Shown here: piece by piece, positions 26,359 to 36,418 of the stretch | Position numbering within the stretch: position 1 is the first letter of the stretch | Layout of the letters: every line of letters begins with the position of its first letter | Source: Carboxylicivirga agarovorans | Lineage (GTDB): Bacteria; Bacteroidota; Bacteroidia; Bacteroidales; Marinilabiliaceae | Assembly: GCF_050589845.1 (NCBI RefSeq) | Contig: NZ_JBNGPA010000002.1 | Coordinates: 62,001 to 126,000 of the forward strand | Direction: 5' to 3' | DNA length: 64,000 nucleotides | Made by a program: the position numbers and the translations under genes | Notes under the pieces: generated by a model | Database searches by the model: none | The model's input: the letters and a program-made list of their open reading frames with translations, nothing else | What the model was told of the DNA's origin: nothing

Positions 26359-28329
26359 TTACTCCTTTATCCTAAACTCAATACGCCTGTTTAATTTGTG
26401 GGCAGCCTCTTTGTTTGAATTACCTCTTATTTGTCTGATAAACCGTTGTGACAGCACATCGCCTTCATCGAGGAACTTATATTTTTTTGCCTGACGCTTA
26501 CTTAAGGTAACGGGTTCAGTGTCGCCAACTCCCTTTGCTGATAAACGTTCAGTAGCTATTCCTTTTTGCATTAAATAATCCATAACAGCCTGTGCTCTTT
26601 TTTGTGAAAGAACAACTGCCTGAGAGCCTGATCCTTCTCCTGATGCGTGGGCTACTATTTCAAGAACAATAGCTTTATTCATGCCTAATATTGCCGCAAG
26701 GCGATCCAGTTCTTGTTGAGAATCAGAATTTAATGATTCATCATCTTTTGCAAAATGTATGTTTTTCAGAACGATAGCATCTTCCATCGGCATCATTCCC
26801 ACTTCATATTCAAATTCCTTGTTATCGGCCAATCCAATAGTTGAAAGTTTGTGTTTGTAATTGAAGTAACCTTTCGAGGCTACCATAAAGACATATTCAG
26901 TGGAAGGTGCCAGTTTAGCCCCAAAGCTTCCGTCATTACGGATGTTGAGTTTAACATTCGTACCATCTGTACCAATTAACCGAAGGTATGCCTCGCTTAT
27001 TGGTTCATCGGTCTTCTGGCTGTAAACCTGGCCTCGCACGCTGAATTCAAGTTTTGGTAAACTGAACTCATACAGGTTGTCGACAGCTTTCGAACTACCT
27101 CTTGATGAGCTGAAAATACCAGCTTCTTCCAATCCTTTAAAGGCAATGCCAAAATCATCACCTTCACTGTTTATGGGACGGCCAAGATTATGCACTTCCC
27201 AGTCTTCTTTTTCTTCATTAAAAACAGCACGGTAAATATCCAGGCCACCGTATCCGACATGAGCATTTGAGCTGAAATATAAAGAGCCATCCAGGCGAAC
27301 GGACGGGAACATTTCGTCACCGGCCGTATTAATGACACTTCCCATGTTAACAGGTTCACCCCAGCCGCCTTCGCCGCCTTTTTTAGCTTTCCAGATGTCT
27401 TTTCCTCCCTGACCACCTGGCATGTCACTCACAAAATAAAGTGTTTCGCCATCGGGCGATATGGCTGGGTGTGCTACTAATAGGCTATCCGCTATATCTA
27501 TTTGGGCCGGCTCGCCCCATTTACCACCTGAACGACTTACCATAAACATTTCAGCGCTTCGGGGTTGCTCATTATCGTAGCGACAGCGCGTAAAATACAT
27601 TTGCTTACCGTCAGAGGACATGGTGGCACTTCCCTCGTCAAATTCTGAATTGATGGTTTCATCCACCAATTCAGGGTCAGTCCATTCGCCTTTGGCATCT
27701 ATTTTAGCCATGTAAATATTGGAGCCACCCTGACCTGTGATCCTGCTCTTCTTGCGTTTTTTCTTTTCCGTACGCATAGACGAGAAATAAACCTGGTCGT
27801 AATCAGTACTGGCATAGCCAGGTGAAAAATCACTATAGCGTGTATTGCTTAACTTTTTGATCTTCTCAACAGTGTAGCGCGTCTTTATAGAGTCGTTCAG
27901 TGCTAATTTGCATGATGCTATACCATTATGAGCACGCTTGTCCAAAGGTTCTTTCTCCAGGTAGGCTTCATAAGCCTCTATGGCCTCTTCATACTTCTGC
28001 GATGCCAGTAAACAATCGCCCAGGTATAATCCGGCATCGGCCATTTCGTAGTTGTAGCGGACAGCCTTTTTGTAGTTGGAATGGGCTTTTCTGGGTTTAT
28101 TGGTTTTGCGGTAGCATTCGCCAAGGTAGTATGAAATTTCTCCTTTAGTGTATCGTTGCTTCTCTTTGCGATAAGCCTTTTTAAACTGCGCAGCAGCGCG
28201 GTCGTACTCACCAATTAAATAGGCTTTGTTGGCATTGCCAAGCTTACTGCCCCCAACACATCCGCTGAGTGCTGCTGAGGCAACTAAAATATATACCAGG
28301 TATTTAAAGTATGCTGTATTAATGGGCAT
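26359..28329 (-). CDS. porE: PorE-like T9SS lipoprotein (TPR, PD40 propeller, CRD, OmpA_C)
   Basis: This 656-residue lipoprotein starts at ATG 28329. A GTG at 28377 is rejected because a promoter -7 box lies between the two. The lipobox is LSGC (Cys24). Domains in order are TPRs (about 27-160), a PD40/WD40-like propeller (about 185-400, repeated PDG and YFSS motifs), a carboxypeptidase-regulatory-like domain (about 425-500) and an OmpA_C peptidoglycan-binding domain (about 530-656, ending NRRIEFRIKE). This exact order defines PorE of the type IX secretion system, which ties the machinery to peptidoglycan. Other T9SS genes are not in the window. General TPR-OmpA paralogues share the layout, so the symbol is likely but not certain. 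Confidence 0.85.
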   Translation of the reverse strand: MPINTAYFKYLVYILVASAALSGCVGGSKLGNANKAYLIGEYDRAAAQFKKAYRKEKQRYTKGEISYYLGECYRKTNKPRKAHSNYKKAVRYNYEMADAGLYLGDCLLASQKYEEAIEAYEAYLEKEPLDKRAHNGIASCKLALNDSIKTRYTVEKIKKLSNTRYSDFSPGYASTDYDQVYFSSMRTEKKKRKKSRITGQGGSNIYMAKIDAKGEWTDPELVDETINSEFDEGSATMSSDGKQMYFTRCRYDNEQPRSAEMFMVSRSGGKWGEPAQIDIADSLLVAHPAISPDGETLYFVSDMPGGQGGKDIWKAKKGGEGGWGEPVNMGSVINTAGDEMFPSVRLDGSLYFSSNAHVGYGGLDIYRAVFNEEKEDWEVHNLGRPINSEGDDFGIAFKGLEEAGIFSSSRGSSKAVDNLYEFSLPKLEFSVRGQVYSQKTDEPISEAYLRLIGTDGTNVKLNIRNDGSFGAKLAPSTEYVFMVASKGYFNYKHKLSTIGLADNKEFEYEVGMMPMEDAIVLKNIHFAKDDESLNSDSQQELDRLAAILGMNKAIVLEIVAHASGEGSGSQAVVLSQKRAQAVMDYLMQKGIATERLSAKGVGDTEPVTLSKRQAKKYKFLDEGDVLSQRFIRQIRGNSNKEAAHKLNRRIEFRIKE

Positions 28330-28353
28330 CAGGTCCAAGTTTTTATAAAGAAC

Positions 28354-28361
28354 CAAAAATA
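28354..28361 (-). promoter_or_regulatory. -7 promoter box of the porE-like gene
   Basis: Minus-strand TATTTTTG, 25 bp upstream of ATG 28329 and downstream of the alternative GTG, decides the start codon. Confidence 0.6.
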
Positions 28362-28529
28362 AATAATAATTAGACACATAAAAAACGTGTTTACTATGGT
28401 TTTATTGTTATTGAATCACTTTACTGGTTTTCTTATGCCATTGTTATCTGCTTGTTTTTGTATCTGAAATTGGTTGAATAACAAAGAAATAATATTTTTA
28501 GGCCGTGTTAATGACCTAAACCAACACAC

Positions 28530-29990
28530 ATGAAGATACTTAATTATGCAGTTCTCCCGGTCCTGCTTTTGATTGTGATGGCCTGTAACAGCAAGCCTGA
28601 GACAAACTCGGAAGTGAAAGAAACCCGTGAAGAACAAGATATCACCGGTCAGCAGTTTAACTTTAAGAGAGATTGGAAGGCGATCAAAGAAGACGGTGTA
28701 TTAAAAGTACTGACTACCTATAGCGGGACCAGTTATTTTTTATACAAAGGACGCCCAATGGGGTTTGAGTATGAGCTGTTGGAGCAGTTTGCTAAGCTAA
28801 AGGGCTTAAAGATCGACTTAAAAACAGTAGGCAGTATCGATAGCTTATTTTACTATCTCAACAGAGGCGATGTTGACCTGGTAGCCCATGGACTGACAGA
28901 GACTCGCAAACGAAAAGAATTCGTCAAGTTTACAAAGCCTTTGTACACCAGCCGCCAGGTATTGGTGCAAAAGATGCCTGATAACTGGCATGATCTTCAC
29001 TGGAGAAACATTGAAGATGCCTTACTGCATGATGCGATTGAATTAATGGGTGATACCGTCTCTGTTCGTGTTAACTCTTCCTATCATCAGCGACTAAAGA
29101 ACCTGGCCGATGAGATTGGAGGAGAGATTTTTGTTGATACCTTACCCGGCGACCTTACCACAGAGGAAATAATTGAGATGGTGGCTGATGGAAGGGTTAA
29201 ACAAACGGTTGCTGATCTGAATATTGCCAGTCTGATGGCATCTTATTACCCGATCCTGAATATTGATGTAGCTGTCAGTACCACCCAGAATATGGGCTGG
29301 GTAGTTCGAAAAAACTCGCCTCACTTGTTAAAAGAAATCAATGATTGGTTGAAGGATTATAAAAAAGAAAGTGAATACTACGTCATCTACAATAAGTACT
29401 ACAAGAACAAAAAGGATTATCGCAGTCGTGTAAAAAGTGATTTTTATAGCCTGAAGCAAAATAAGATCAGTAAATACGATGAACTGATAAAGCGTGAATC
29501 GGCTAACATAAACTGGGATTGGCGTTTGTTGGCATCACAGGTTTACCAGGAGTCTCAATTTAATCCATCGGCTGTGTCGTGGGCAGGTGCGGTTGGTTTA
29601 ATGCAGATGATGCCGGCTACGGCGAAAGAATTTGGCGTACAGTGGAGAAGTAATCCTGAGCAAAGCCTGTCGGGAGGTGTACGTTACCTCGATCACCTGC
29701 TGGGCCGTTTTGAATCGGTCGAAGATTCAGTGCAACAAATAAAGTTTACACTTGCCGCATACAATTGTGGTTATGGTCATGTTGCAGATGCCAGGCGTTT
29801 GGCCAAAAAATATAATCTTGATCCAAACAGATGGGACGATAATGTTGAGAAGATGATATTAGCCCTTCGTTACCCGAAGAATTTTAATGACCCAATGGTT
29901 AAGCATGGGTATTTGCGAGGTACCGAGCCATACACATATGTGAGGGAGATCTTTGAACGTTTTGACCATTATAAAACATTTATAGAGTAA
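28530..29990 (+). CDS. MltF-like membrane-bound lytic transglycosylase
   Basis: This 486-residue lipoprotein (lipobox VMAC, Cys19) combines a periplasmic solute-binding protein-like domain (SBP_bac_3, about 50-300) with a C-terminal SLT lysozyme-like domain (about 325-460). The catalytic glutamate is in VYQESQFNPSAVS, followed by GAVGLMQMMPATAKEFG and LAAYNCGYGHVADAR, the standard family-1 transglycosylase motifs. It cleaves peptidoglycan between MurNAc and GlcNAc, and the SBP domain is thought to regulate this in response to muropeptides. It is divergent from the porE-like gene with a 200-bp gap that holds both promoters. Confidence 0.9.
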   Translation: MKILNYAVLPVLLLIVMACNSKPETNSEVKETREEQDITGQQFNFKRDWKAIKEDGVLKVLTTYSGTSYFLYKGRPMGFEYELLEQFAKLKGLKIDLKTVGSIDSLFYYLNRGDVDLVAHGLTETRKRKEFVKFTKPLYTSRQVLVQKMPDNWHDLHWRNIEDALLHDAIELMGDTVSVRVNSSYHQRLKNLADEIGGEIFVDTLPGDLTTEEIIEMVADGRVKQTVADLNIASLMASYYPILNIDVAVSTTQNMGWVVRKNSPHLLKEINDWLKDYKKESEYYVIYNKYYKNKKDYRSRVKSDFYSLKQNKISKYDELIKRESANINWDWRLLASQVYQESQFNPSAVSWAGAVGLMQMMPATAKEFGVQWRSNPEQSLSGGVRYLDHLLGRFESVEDSVQQIKFTLAAYNCGYGHVADARRLAKKYNLDPNRWDDNVEKMILALRYPKNFNDPMVKHGYLRGTEPYTYVREIFERFDHYKTFIE

Positions 29991-30140
29991 TGGTTTGAAC
30001 CAGGTGGCTTTGAGTGATTATTGCCTGCTGGTAACATTGGTGAAACGTACATATAAACACAATTTTTGAACTATCTGCTACATGGAGTCAATGCTTTTAA
30101 TGCATATTTGTCACGCTTCGATCAAGCTAATTTAAATATT

Positions 30141-32540
30141 TTGAGACTTCGGGAGTATACTATAGTTTTTTATGTTCTGGCTTTCTTTCTGATATGTTCA
30201 GGTGTTTGGGCACAATCAGATGCAACACTTAGGGGAACGATTGTGAAGCCTAACAATAAAGCAGTGTTGTTTTGCAACGTTGCTCTGTTGAATATGAAAA
30301 CGCAGTCCTTAACAGGAGGGGGAGTGACCGATAGTCTTGGGAATTTTCAGATTGAACACATAGCACCAGGTTATTACAGCTTGCAGGTGCATTACATAGG
30401 TTTTGATCCCTATAAGCAAGATAGTTTGTTTATCCGGCGGGGTGAGAACCTGACGCTCGATACACTTGTGATCCGACGCAAACGTACTCGACTTGATGAG
30501 GTTCAGGTCACAGCCAGGCGACCTTTTATTGAACAGGGTCTTGGTCAGACAACCATTAATGTGGGTGAGCATATTGCCGGGGCCGGCGAGAGTGCCATCG
30601 ACCTGATGCGTTTTGTGCCCTCGGTGACGACTGATGAGGATAATAATGTGTTGTTGAGAGGTGCTCCGGTGACGATACTGGTCGATGGGGTTGAAACAGA
30701 TTTGGCTAATGTGCTTGAGCAACTGCCTGCAGAAACAGTTGATAAACTGGAGATCATTACTAATCCGTCTGCCAAATACTCATCCCGTAACGGAAATGGC
30801 ATCATTAATATTGTGCTTAAAAAAGATAAGATAAAAGGTTCAAACGGAAGATTGGAAGCTGCCATCGGAACACCTGAAAGGTATGTGGCTTCAGCCAATT
30901 ACACTTTACGTATGAAGAAGTGGACCTCATATACCAATGTGAGTTATAAGCATAATACCGATGAAGTGGAGTCCTTGCTGAATCGAAGCTCTGTAATAAA
31001 TAACGATACATCATACTTAAATAATGCAGGCTTTACCGAACGGGAAACCGATGACCTGATGGTACGACAGGGATTCAAGTACCAGATTGATAAGTCGCAG
31101 TTTGTTGATGTAAGGGGTATGTATAAAAGCGGTTTTCAAAACTACTCCACTATTAACTCGTCTTTTAATAGGCGAGCCGATTCAACGCTAAAGAGTCATA
31201 ATGAAACACAGGGAAAGGGGGAGCGTCAACGGTTCTTTTGGGAGCTGAATGGCAGGTGGAAAAAATCTTTTAATAACAAGGCGTCTCTTAATGTGTTTGC
31301 TAAATATGAACAGCAGCGTAATGATGCACCGTCGTTCCGAACCATACAACCATATGATGTTAATGACGCTACACCAAAGAAGGACTACAGTACACAGGAG
31401 CGTGGAATGCCCGAGGAGATTGAAAGTACACGCCTGAATATTGATTATGAACATCCTCTTGGTAAGAAACTGAAGCTGGAAGCAGGCGCCACAGTATTGT
31501 ACCGTTATTCGAAAGCTGATAATATTTTCTTAAAAACTAAATATACCTACCGGCAGGAATCAGAAGATTATGAGGTGTCAGGTGATGACTCCAGGAATAA
31601 CTCATTTAGTGTTGAGGAGCTGAGCCCGGCGTTATACACAGTTGTATCAACAGAGCTTAAAGAGGTGTTTATATCTGCCGGTTTGCGATATGAGTATACC
31701 ACCGTTGAACCCTATTCAATTACCGCCGATAGTGGAGTACACCAAACATATCATCATTTATTACCCACTGTTCAATTCTCAAGGAAATTTGGTGAGAAAT
31801 GTAATGTGGGTTTATCGTGGTCCAAACGTATAAAGCAGCCTAAGTATAAGCAATTGAATCCCTTTGTTGTATACAATGGCTTATACTCAAAATCGGGAGG
31901 TAATCCAGAGCTAAAACCACAGAAAACTACCAACACCGAACTGACTGTTCATTGGCAGTTGGGTAAACATGCCATCTCACCATCTGTATTCTGGAAAGAA
32001 AATACAGACATGTTTAACCAATATCAGTACCTGGTTGTAGAAGATGGGCGTGATATTATGTTTAGGCAGTTCATGAATCTTGGTAACAGCAGGGAGTTGG
32101 GGGCAGAGTTAAATCTCAGTAACCGTATCAGCGACCATTGGGATATAAAGTCTAATTTCCTGGTAATGCATCAGGATATTGAAGGTGTTGTTAAAGACAA
32201 TGCCTTTAAGGTAGCCGATTATGCCTACAGTGGTAAAATTACCTCCGATCTTATTTTAGGAAAGAGTTTCAGAATACAACTGACGGGAGCTTATGAGTCA
32301 CCGGTGAATACCATTACAGGAAGGCGGTTTGAGTATTATTTCATTGATATGGGCTTAAGAAAAGCGGTATTGAAAAAGAAAGGCTCGTTATACCTTAAAT
32401 ACTCAGATGTATTTGACAATATGGAACGTAAGCGTATGACTAACTCTGCCGATGGAATAATTGCCTACAATACTTCAAAAGCCATTACAAGGCGCCTGTT
32501 ACTTTCTTTTAGCTATAAGTTTAGCAAAATCAATAAGTAG
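30141..32540 (+). CDS. TonB-receptor-like outer membrane beta-barrel protein
   Basis: This protein of about 799 residues has a signal peptide ending SGVWAQSD, then a carboxypeptidase-regulatory-like domain (about 30-115), a plug-like region (about 125-230, VPSVTTDEDNNVLLRGAPV) and a long outer-membrane barrel ending in an aromatic-rich strand (LLLSFSYKFSKINK). This matches the outer membrane beta-barrel family related to TonB-dependent receptors. No SusD gene is near. There is no in-frame ATG before the signal peptide. I take the TTG at 30141, because a more upstream TTG at 30066 overlaps a -7-like AATTTTTG. Substrate unknown. Confidence 0.8.
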   Translation: MRLREYTIVFYVLAFFLICSGVWAQSDATLRGTIVKPNNKAVLFCNVALLNMKTQSLTGGGVTDSLGNFQIEHIAPGYYSLQVHYIGFDPYKQDSLFIRRGENLTLDTLVIRRKRTRLDEVQVTARRPFIEQGLGQTTINVGEHIAGAGESAIDLMRFVPSVTTDEDNNVLLRGAPVTILVDGVETDLANVLEQLPAETVDKLEIITNPSAKYSSRNGNGIINIVLKKDKIKGSNGRLEAAIGTPERYVASANYTLRMKKWTSYTNVSYKHNTDEVESLLNRSSVINNDTSYLNNAGFTERETDDLMVRQGFKYQIDKSQFVDVRGMYKSGFQNYSTINSSFNRRADSTLKSHNETQGKGERQRFFWELNGRWKKSFNNKASLNVFAKYEQQRNDAPSFRTIQPYDVNDATPKKDYSTQERGMPEEIESTRLNIDYEHPLGKKLKLEAGATVLYRYSKADNIFLKTKYTYRQESEDYEVSGDDSRNNSFSVEELSPALYTVVSTELKEVFISAGLRYEYTTVEPYSITADSGVHQTYHHLLPTVQFSRKFGEKCNVGLSWSKRIKQPKYKQLNPFVVYNGLYSKSGGNPELKPQKTTNTELTVHWQLGKHAISPSVFWKENTDMFNQYQYLVVEDGRDIMFRQFMNLGNSRELGAELNLSNRISDHWDIKSNFLVMHQDIEGVVKDNAFKVADYAYSGKITSDLILGKSFRIQLTGAYESPVNTITGRRFEYYFIDMGLRKAVLKKKGSLYLKYSDVFDNMERKRMTNSADGIIAYNTSKAITRRLLLSFSYKFSKINK

Positions 32541-32589
32541 TGGTTGGGGCATCGCCTTGGAGTGTTCTGAAAGATCTCAAGGTTCACAA

Positions 32590-32677
32590 TTATAGTAATT
32601 TGCAAGCTGTAAATCAGCTCTCCTCCTAGCATAGGAGGATTACCTCGACGAAGGAGAGGGGAGGTGGTTTTAAGCCT
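32590..32677 (+). repeat. dispersed repeat family 1 (CTCCTCCT), copy B
   Basis: This copy has the same ordered blocks as 25769-25835, with about 18 bp inserted after the CTCCTCCT block. Confidence 0.75.
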
Positions 32678-32711
32678 TTTTGACAAGGCTCATTCATTTC
32701 TTCCCCGGTCA

Positions 32712-33623
32712 TTAGCCTCCTATTATTGCCTCAATACCATGTTCCTTAAAAATGGCAATGATCGCCTTTAGCCTTTCAGCCGAGGGTTCTTCCATTTCGC
32801 CTTTGTCATACTCTTCGCCTAACTTCTCATATTTCTTTTCAGCTATGTTATGAAAGGGTAGGAGGTTAACCAGAGGTTTTTTACCATTAAGGCCGGCAAG
32901 CAGTTTTGCCGATTCCCGGATATTCCATTCATCATCGTTAACACCTTTTATCAAGGGGATGCGTATGTTAATGTCAACGCCTGTTTCGGCAATCATCTTG
33001 AGGTTACTCAGAATTTTCTCATTGGGCATTCCTGTCCATTGCTGGTGTTTGTCCGAGTCGATCATCTTCAGGTCGTACAAAAAGTGGTCGGTGCGCTTGG
33101 CAACTTCCATTAACACCTCAGGTTTGGCATAGCCCGTTGTATCAACACAACGGTGAATGCCTTCATCACCACAGGCATCAAGCAACGGAATAAGAAATTC
33201 ATGGTGCAACAATGGTTCCCCGCCAGAGAATGTTACGCCACCTTCTGATTTATCCATCAGCATGGTTTCTTTTTTGATTTGTTTCATTATTTCCGGCACG
33301 CTCATTGTTTTGCCGGTCATTTCAATGGCTTTGGTTGGGCATACCTCGGCACAAACGCCGCACATAGTGCAGGCTTCAATGTCTGTTGTAATGCCATCAG
33401 GGGTGAGTGACAGGGCATTTTCAGGGCAGTGTTTTATGCATTCTTCACAGGCAATGCACTTGCTGTTGTTATACATTTTCTGTTGCAATTTGCTTTGACT
33501 CTCGGGGTTGTGACACCATTTGCAACGTAAAGGACAACCTTTGAGAAAAATGGTAATACGTATACCCGGACCATCATTGATGGCGTAGCGTTTTATATCA
33601 AATATTAAGCTGGGAGTTTCCAT
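32712..33623 (-). CDS. glycyl-radical enzyme activase (radical SAM)
   Basis: This 303-residue radical SAM protein has the CxxxCxxC cluster motif at C30, C34 and C37 in KGCPLRCKWCHNPES. Two inserted ferredoxin-type 4Fe-4S motifs follow (CIACEECIKHCP and CTMCGVCAEVCP), typical of activases other than PflA. GGVTFSGGEPLLH follows. In the family it abstracts H from the C-terminal glycine of a partner enzyme. The partner is almost certainly the glycyl radical enzyme encoded upstream on the same strand (33862-36387). The 238-bp gap between them contains a dispersed repeat, so cotranscription is likely but not certain. Confidence 0.92.
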   Translation of the reverse strand: METPSLIFDIKRYAINDGPGIRITIFLKGCPLRCKWCHNPESQSKLQQKMYNNSKCIACEECIKHCPENALSLTPDGITTDIEACTMCGVCAEVCPTKAIEMTGKTMSVPEIMKQIKKETMLMDKSEGGVTFSGGEPLLHHEFLIPLLDACGDEGIHRCVDTTGYAKPEVLMEVAKRTDHFLYDLKMIDSDKHQQWTGMPNEKILSNLKMIAETGVDINIRIPLIKGVNDDEWNIRESAKLLAGLNGKKPLVNLLPFHNIAEKKYEKLGEEYDKGEMEEPSAERLKAIIAIFKEHGIEAIIGG

Positions 33624-33744
33624 AGCTATATGCGTATTAAACTAATAGTTTGTCGAATTAACGAATTGAAAGATGGAGAAAATTAATCGAGGCTGTCCAA
33701 ATCTTAAGTGTCACGCTTTGGTCGCTAAGAATTAAGCAAAGATA

Positions 33745-33821
33745 ACAAAGTATATGGTGTTATTTTTCAATACCTTGCGTGCTCTGCACTTTTCTTCTTT
33801 TGCGTTCTTTGCGAGCAATAT
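33745..33821 (+). repeat. dispersed repeat family 3 (CAAAGTATATGG / GCGTTCTTTGCG), copy A
   Basis: The blocks CAAAGTATATGG, TGCGT and TCTTCTTTTGCGTTCTTTGCG are shared in order with 61067-61142. It lies between the activase and its glycyl radical enzyme. Confidence 0.75.
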
Positions 33822-33861
33822 CCTTCGTTTTGGACATCCTCATTTAACAACCAACTATCTG

Positions 33862-36387
33862 TTAAAACGATTCATTCTCTGTTCTGTCAATTACCTCTTG
33901 TTGCAAATCGGCATTCATGTCATTGAAGTAATCACTGTAACCGGCCATTCTAACTAACAAATCTTTATAGTCTTCAGGCGACTCCTGTGCAGCACGCAAT
34001 GTTGCCGTGTCAACAATATTAAACTGTACATGGTGACCTCCCATCGTGAAATAACTGCGGATCAGTTTGCCCATTTTAGCCACATCTTCATCACGCTTTA
34101 ACAGGCTTGGCAGGAAGCGCATATTCAACAGGGTACCGCCCGAACGCGTATGGTCAAGCTTGGTGAGTGAACGAATAACGGCCGATGGTCCATTGATATC
34201 GCATCCATGTGATGGTGATGTACCGTCAGAAATGGACTTACCGGCCAGTCGGCCATTGGGTGTTGCTCCCATTACTTTTCCGAAATACACATGACAGGTG
34301 GTTGATAACATGTTTAGATGGTATTTACCACCTTTGATATTCGGTTTGCCGTCAATGGTTTTTACAAGGTCATCATAAACTTTTAATGCAATATCGTCGG
34401 CATACTCATCATCGTTACCAAAGAATGGGGTTCGGTTAACAATGGTCTGGCGCAGTATTTCATCACCCTCAAAGTTATTGGCAACAGCTGTAAGTATTCG
34501 GTCCATGTCAAATGTTTTCTTTTCAAAAACATGGTGCTTAAGTGTGGCCAGGCTGTCGGTCACTGTTCCCAACCCGGTGCACTGAATGTAATTGGTATTG
34601 TATCGCGGACCACTGTTGTAGTAGTCGCGCCCTTTACTGATACAGTCCTCAATAACAACCGATAGGAACGGAGCAGGTGCATACTTGGCAAACATGGTAT
34701 CGATGTAATTGCTCACACGCATTTTTTGATCGATAATAAACTCCAGTTGCTTCTTAAAAGCTGCATATAGTTCATCATAGCTTTTAAAGGTTCGCGGATC
34801 ACCTGATTCACAGCCAGCTACTTTACCCGTTACGGGATCAATACCGTTGTTCAGGGTCACCTCAAGTATTTTTGGGACGTTCAGGTAGCCTGTCAGTACA
34901 TAGGCTTCTTTTCCAAAAGCACCGACCTCAATACAACCACTACAGCCACCCTCACGGGCATCTTTCAGTGATTTTCCCTGTGCCAGCATTTCAGTTATAT
35001 AGGTTTCAGGGCTGAAAACCGAAGGATAACCATGTCCCTGACGAATCACCTTACAGGCCGCGTTCAGAAACTTATCGGGTGTTACATGACTAATGTGTAC
35101 TGAAGAACCCGGTTGCAAAAGGTGCAGCTCTTCCACCACTTCCAGCATAATATATGATACTGCACTGACGCCATCAGAACCATCGGCCTTTACACCACCA
35201 ATATTGATGTTTGTGAAGTCATTGTAAGTGCCACTTTCTTTGGCTGTGATACCCACTTTAGGAGGAGCCGTTTGGTTATTTACTTTGATCCACATGCAAC
35301 TGATCAGCTCTTTAGCTTCCTCACGGGTGATGGTTCCCTCTTCAATTTGTTTTTCATAAAAAGGAGCCAGGTGCTGGTCAAAATGCCCCGGGTTCATGGC
35401 ATCCCAGCCATTGAGCTCAGTAATGGTGCCAAGGTGAACAAACCAATACATCTGTATGGCCTCGTGCAGGTTACGTGGCGCGTTGGCCGGTACCCATCGA
35501 CACACTTCGGCTATCTTTTCCAATTCAGCTTTACGCTGCGGATCTTGCTCATTTTTAGCTTTTTCTTCGGCCAGTAAGGCATGGCGCCCGGCAAAGACGA
35601 TAACAGCATCACATGAAATATCCATGGCTTTTAACTCCTCAGCCTTGTTGTTGGCTTCAGGATCTGTCAGGTAATCCAGGGAATCGAGATGAGCTTTAAT
35701 ATCCTTTTTAAAGTCAAGCATACCCTTTTGGTATATTTTGCCATCTAAACAGGTATGGCCAGGTGCGCGTTGTTCCATAAATTCGGTGAATAAACCGGCT
35801 TCATAAGCACGCTTCCACTCCTCAGGCACATGGTTGAAAATCCGCTCGCGCTGGGTACGTCCCTGCCAGTAAGGGATAACCTCACGTTCGTAGGTGTCAA
35901 TATCTTCCTGACTGGTTATGTATCTTTGCTGGTCGCGGGTGTTAAGCACATGAAAATCCTCCACACTATGGCAGGTTAATTCAGGGAAGGTGGGAACAGC
36001 CTTTGGCAGTGGTCCGCGCTCACCAACAATAAGCTCATCATCGCCCATGTAGAGGGTTTTCTTTTGGCAGTGATCTAAAAAGGTTAAGGCGCGCAAAACA
36101 GGAATGGAATGTTTGCCATAATGTTCTTTGTAAAAGGCTGTTTGGTGTAAAGCACGTTCTATTGAGATGCTTGGTTCAGCATCAAAACTCAGTTTTCGCA
36201 GGCGTTGAATACGGGGGTTCATTCCCGGACCAATCCTGTCACCCAGCGGTTGGTAAAAGTTACCTTCAGCCGAGGCAGACCTTTCGGCTTGCTTTACTGT
36301 ATCTTCTTTGCCTAATAATTCTTTAATGGATGGCATGCCTGCGCCGTTTGGGTCAGGACGGCCTATGGTTTTATTGTTAGTTGTCAT
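33862..36387 (-). CDS. hypD: glycyl radical enzyme, probable trans-4-hydroxy-L-proline dehydratase
   Basis: This 841-residue enzyme starts at ATG 36387 (an in-frame TTG at 36441 is unlikely). The active-site loop GGCSGCIEVGAFGKEAY places the thiyl cysteine at C485 and the acid at E487. The glycyl radical is G816 in RMAGYSDYF near the C-terminus. From memory of the family, the GCSGC(I/V)EVGAFGKE context is that of trans-4-hydroxyproline dehydratase; diol dehydratases and choline lyase have GCVEP, and pyruvate formate-lyase has CC. HypD yields pyrroline-5-carboxylate, normally reduced by ProC. No proC is in the window. It is oxygen-sensitive, so active only under anoxia. Its activase follows. 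Confidence 0.78.
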   Translation of the reverse strand: MTTNNKTIGRPDPNGAGMPSIKELLGKEDTVKQAERSASAEGNFYQPLGDRIGPGMNPRIQRLRKLSFDAEPSISIERALHQTAFYKEHYGKHSIPVLRALTFLDHCQKKTLYMGDDELIVGERGPLPKAVPTFPELTCHSVEDFHVLNTRDQQRYITSQEDIDTYEREVIPYWQGRTQRERIFNHVPEEWKRAYEAGLFTEFMEQRAPGHTCLDGKIYQKGMLDFKKDIKAHLDSLDYLTDPEANNKAEELKAMDISCDAVIVFAGRHALLAEEKAKNEQDPQRKAELEKIAEVCRWVPANAPRNLHEAIQMYWFVHLGTITELNGWDAMNPGHFDQHLAPFYEKQIEEGTITREEAKELISCMWIKVNNQTAPPKVGITAKESGTYNDFTNINIGGVKADGSDGVSAVSYIMLEVVEELHLLQPGSSVHISHVTPDKFLNAACKVIRQGHGYPSVFSPETYITEMLAQGKSLKDAREGGCSGCIEVGAFGKEAYVLTGYLNVPKILEVTLNNGIDPVTGKVAGCESGDPRTFKSYDELYAAFKKQLEFIIDQKMRVSNYIDTMFAKYAPAPFLSVVIEDCISKGRDYYNSGPRYNTNYIQCTGLGTVTDSLATLKHHVFEKKTFDMDRILTAVANNFEGDEILRQTIVNRTPFFGNDDEYADDIALKVYDDLVKTIDGKPNIKGGKYHLNMLSTTCHVYFGKVMGATPNGRLAGKSISDGTSPSHGCDINGPSAVIRSLTKLDHTRSGGTLLNMRFLPSLLKRDEDVAKMGKLIRSYFTMGGHHVQFNIVDTATLRAAQESPEDYKDLLVRMAGYSDYFNDMNADLQQEVIDRTENESF

Positions 36388-36418
36388 TGTCAGCGATTTT
36401 AATGATACGAGCTCCTTG

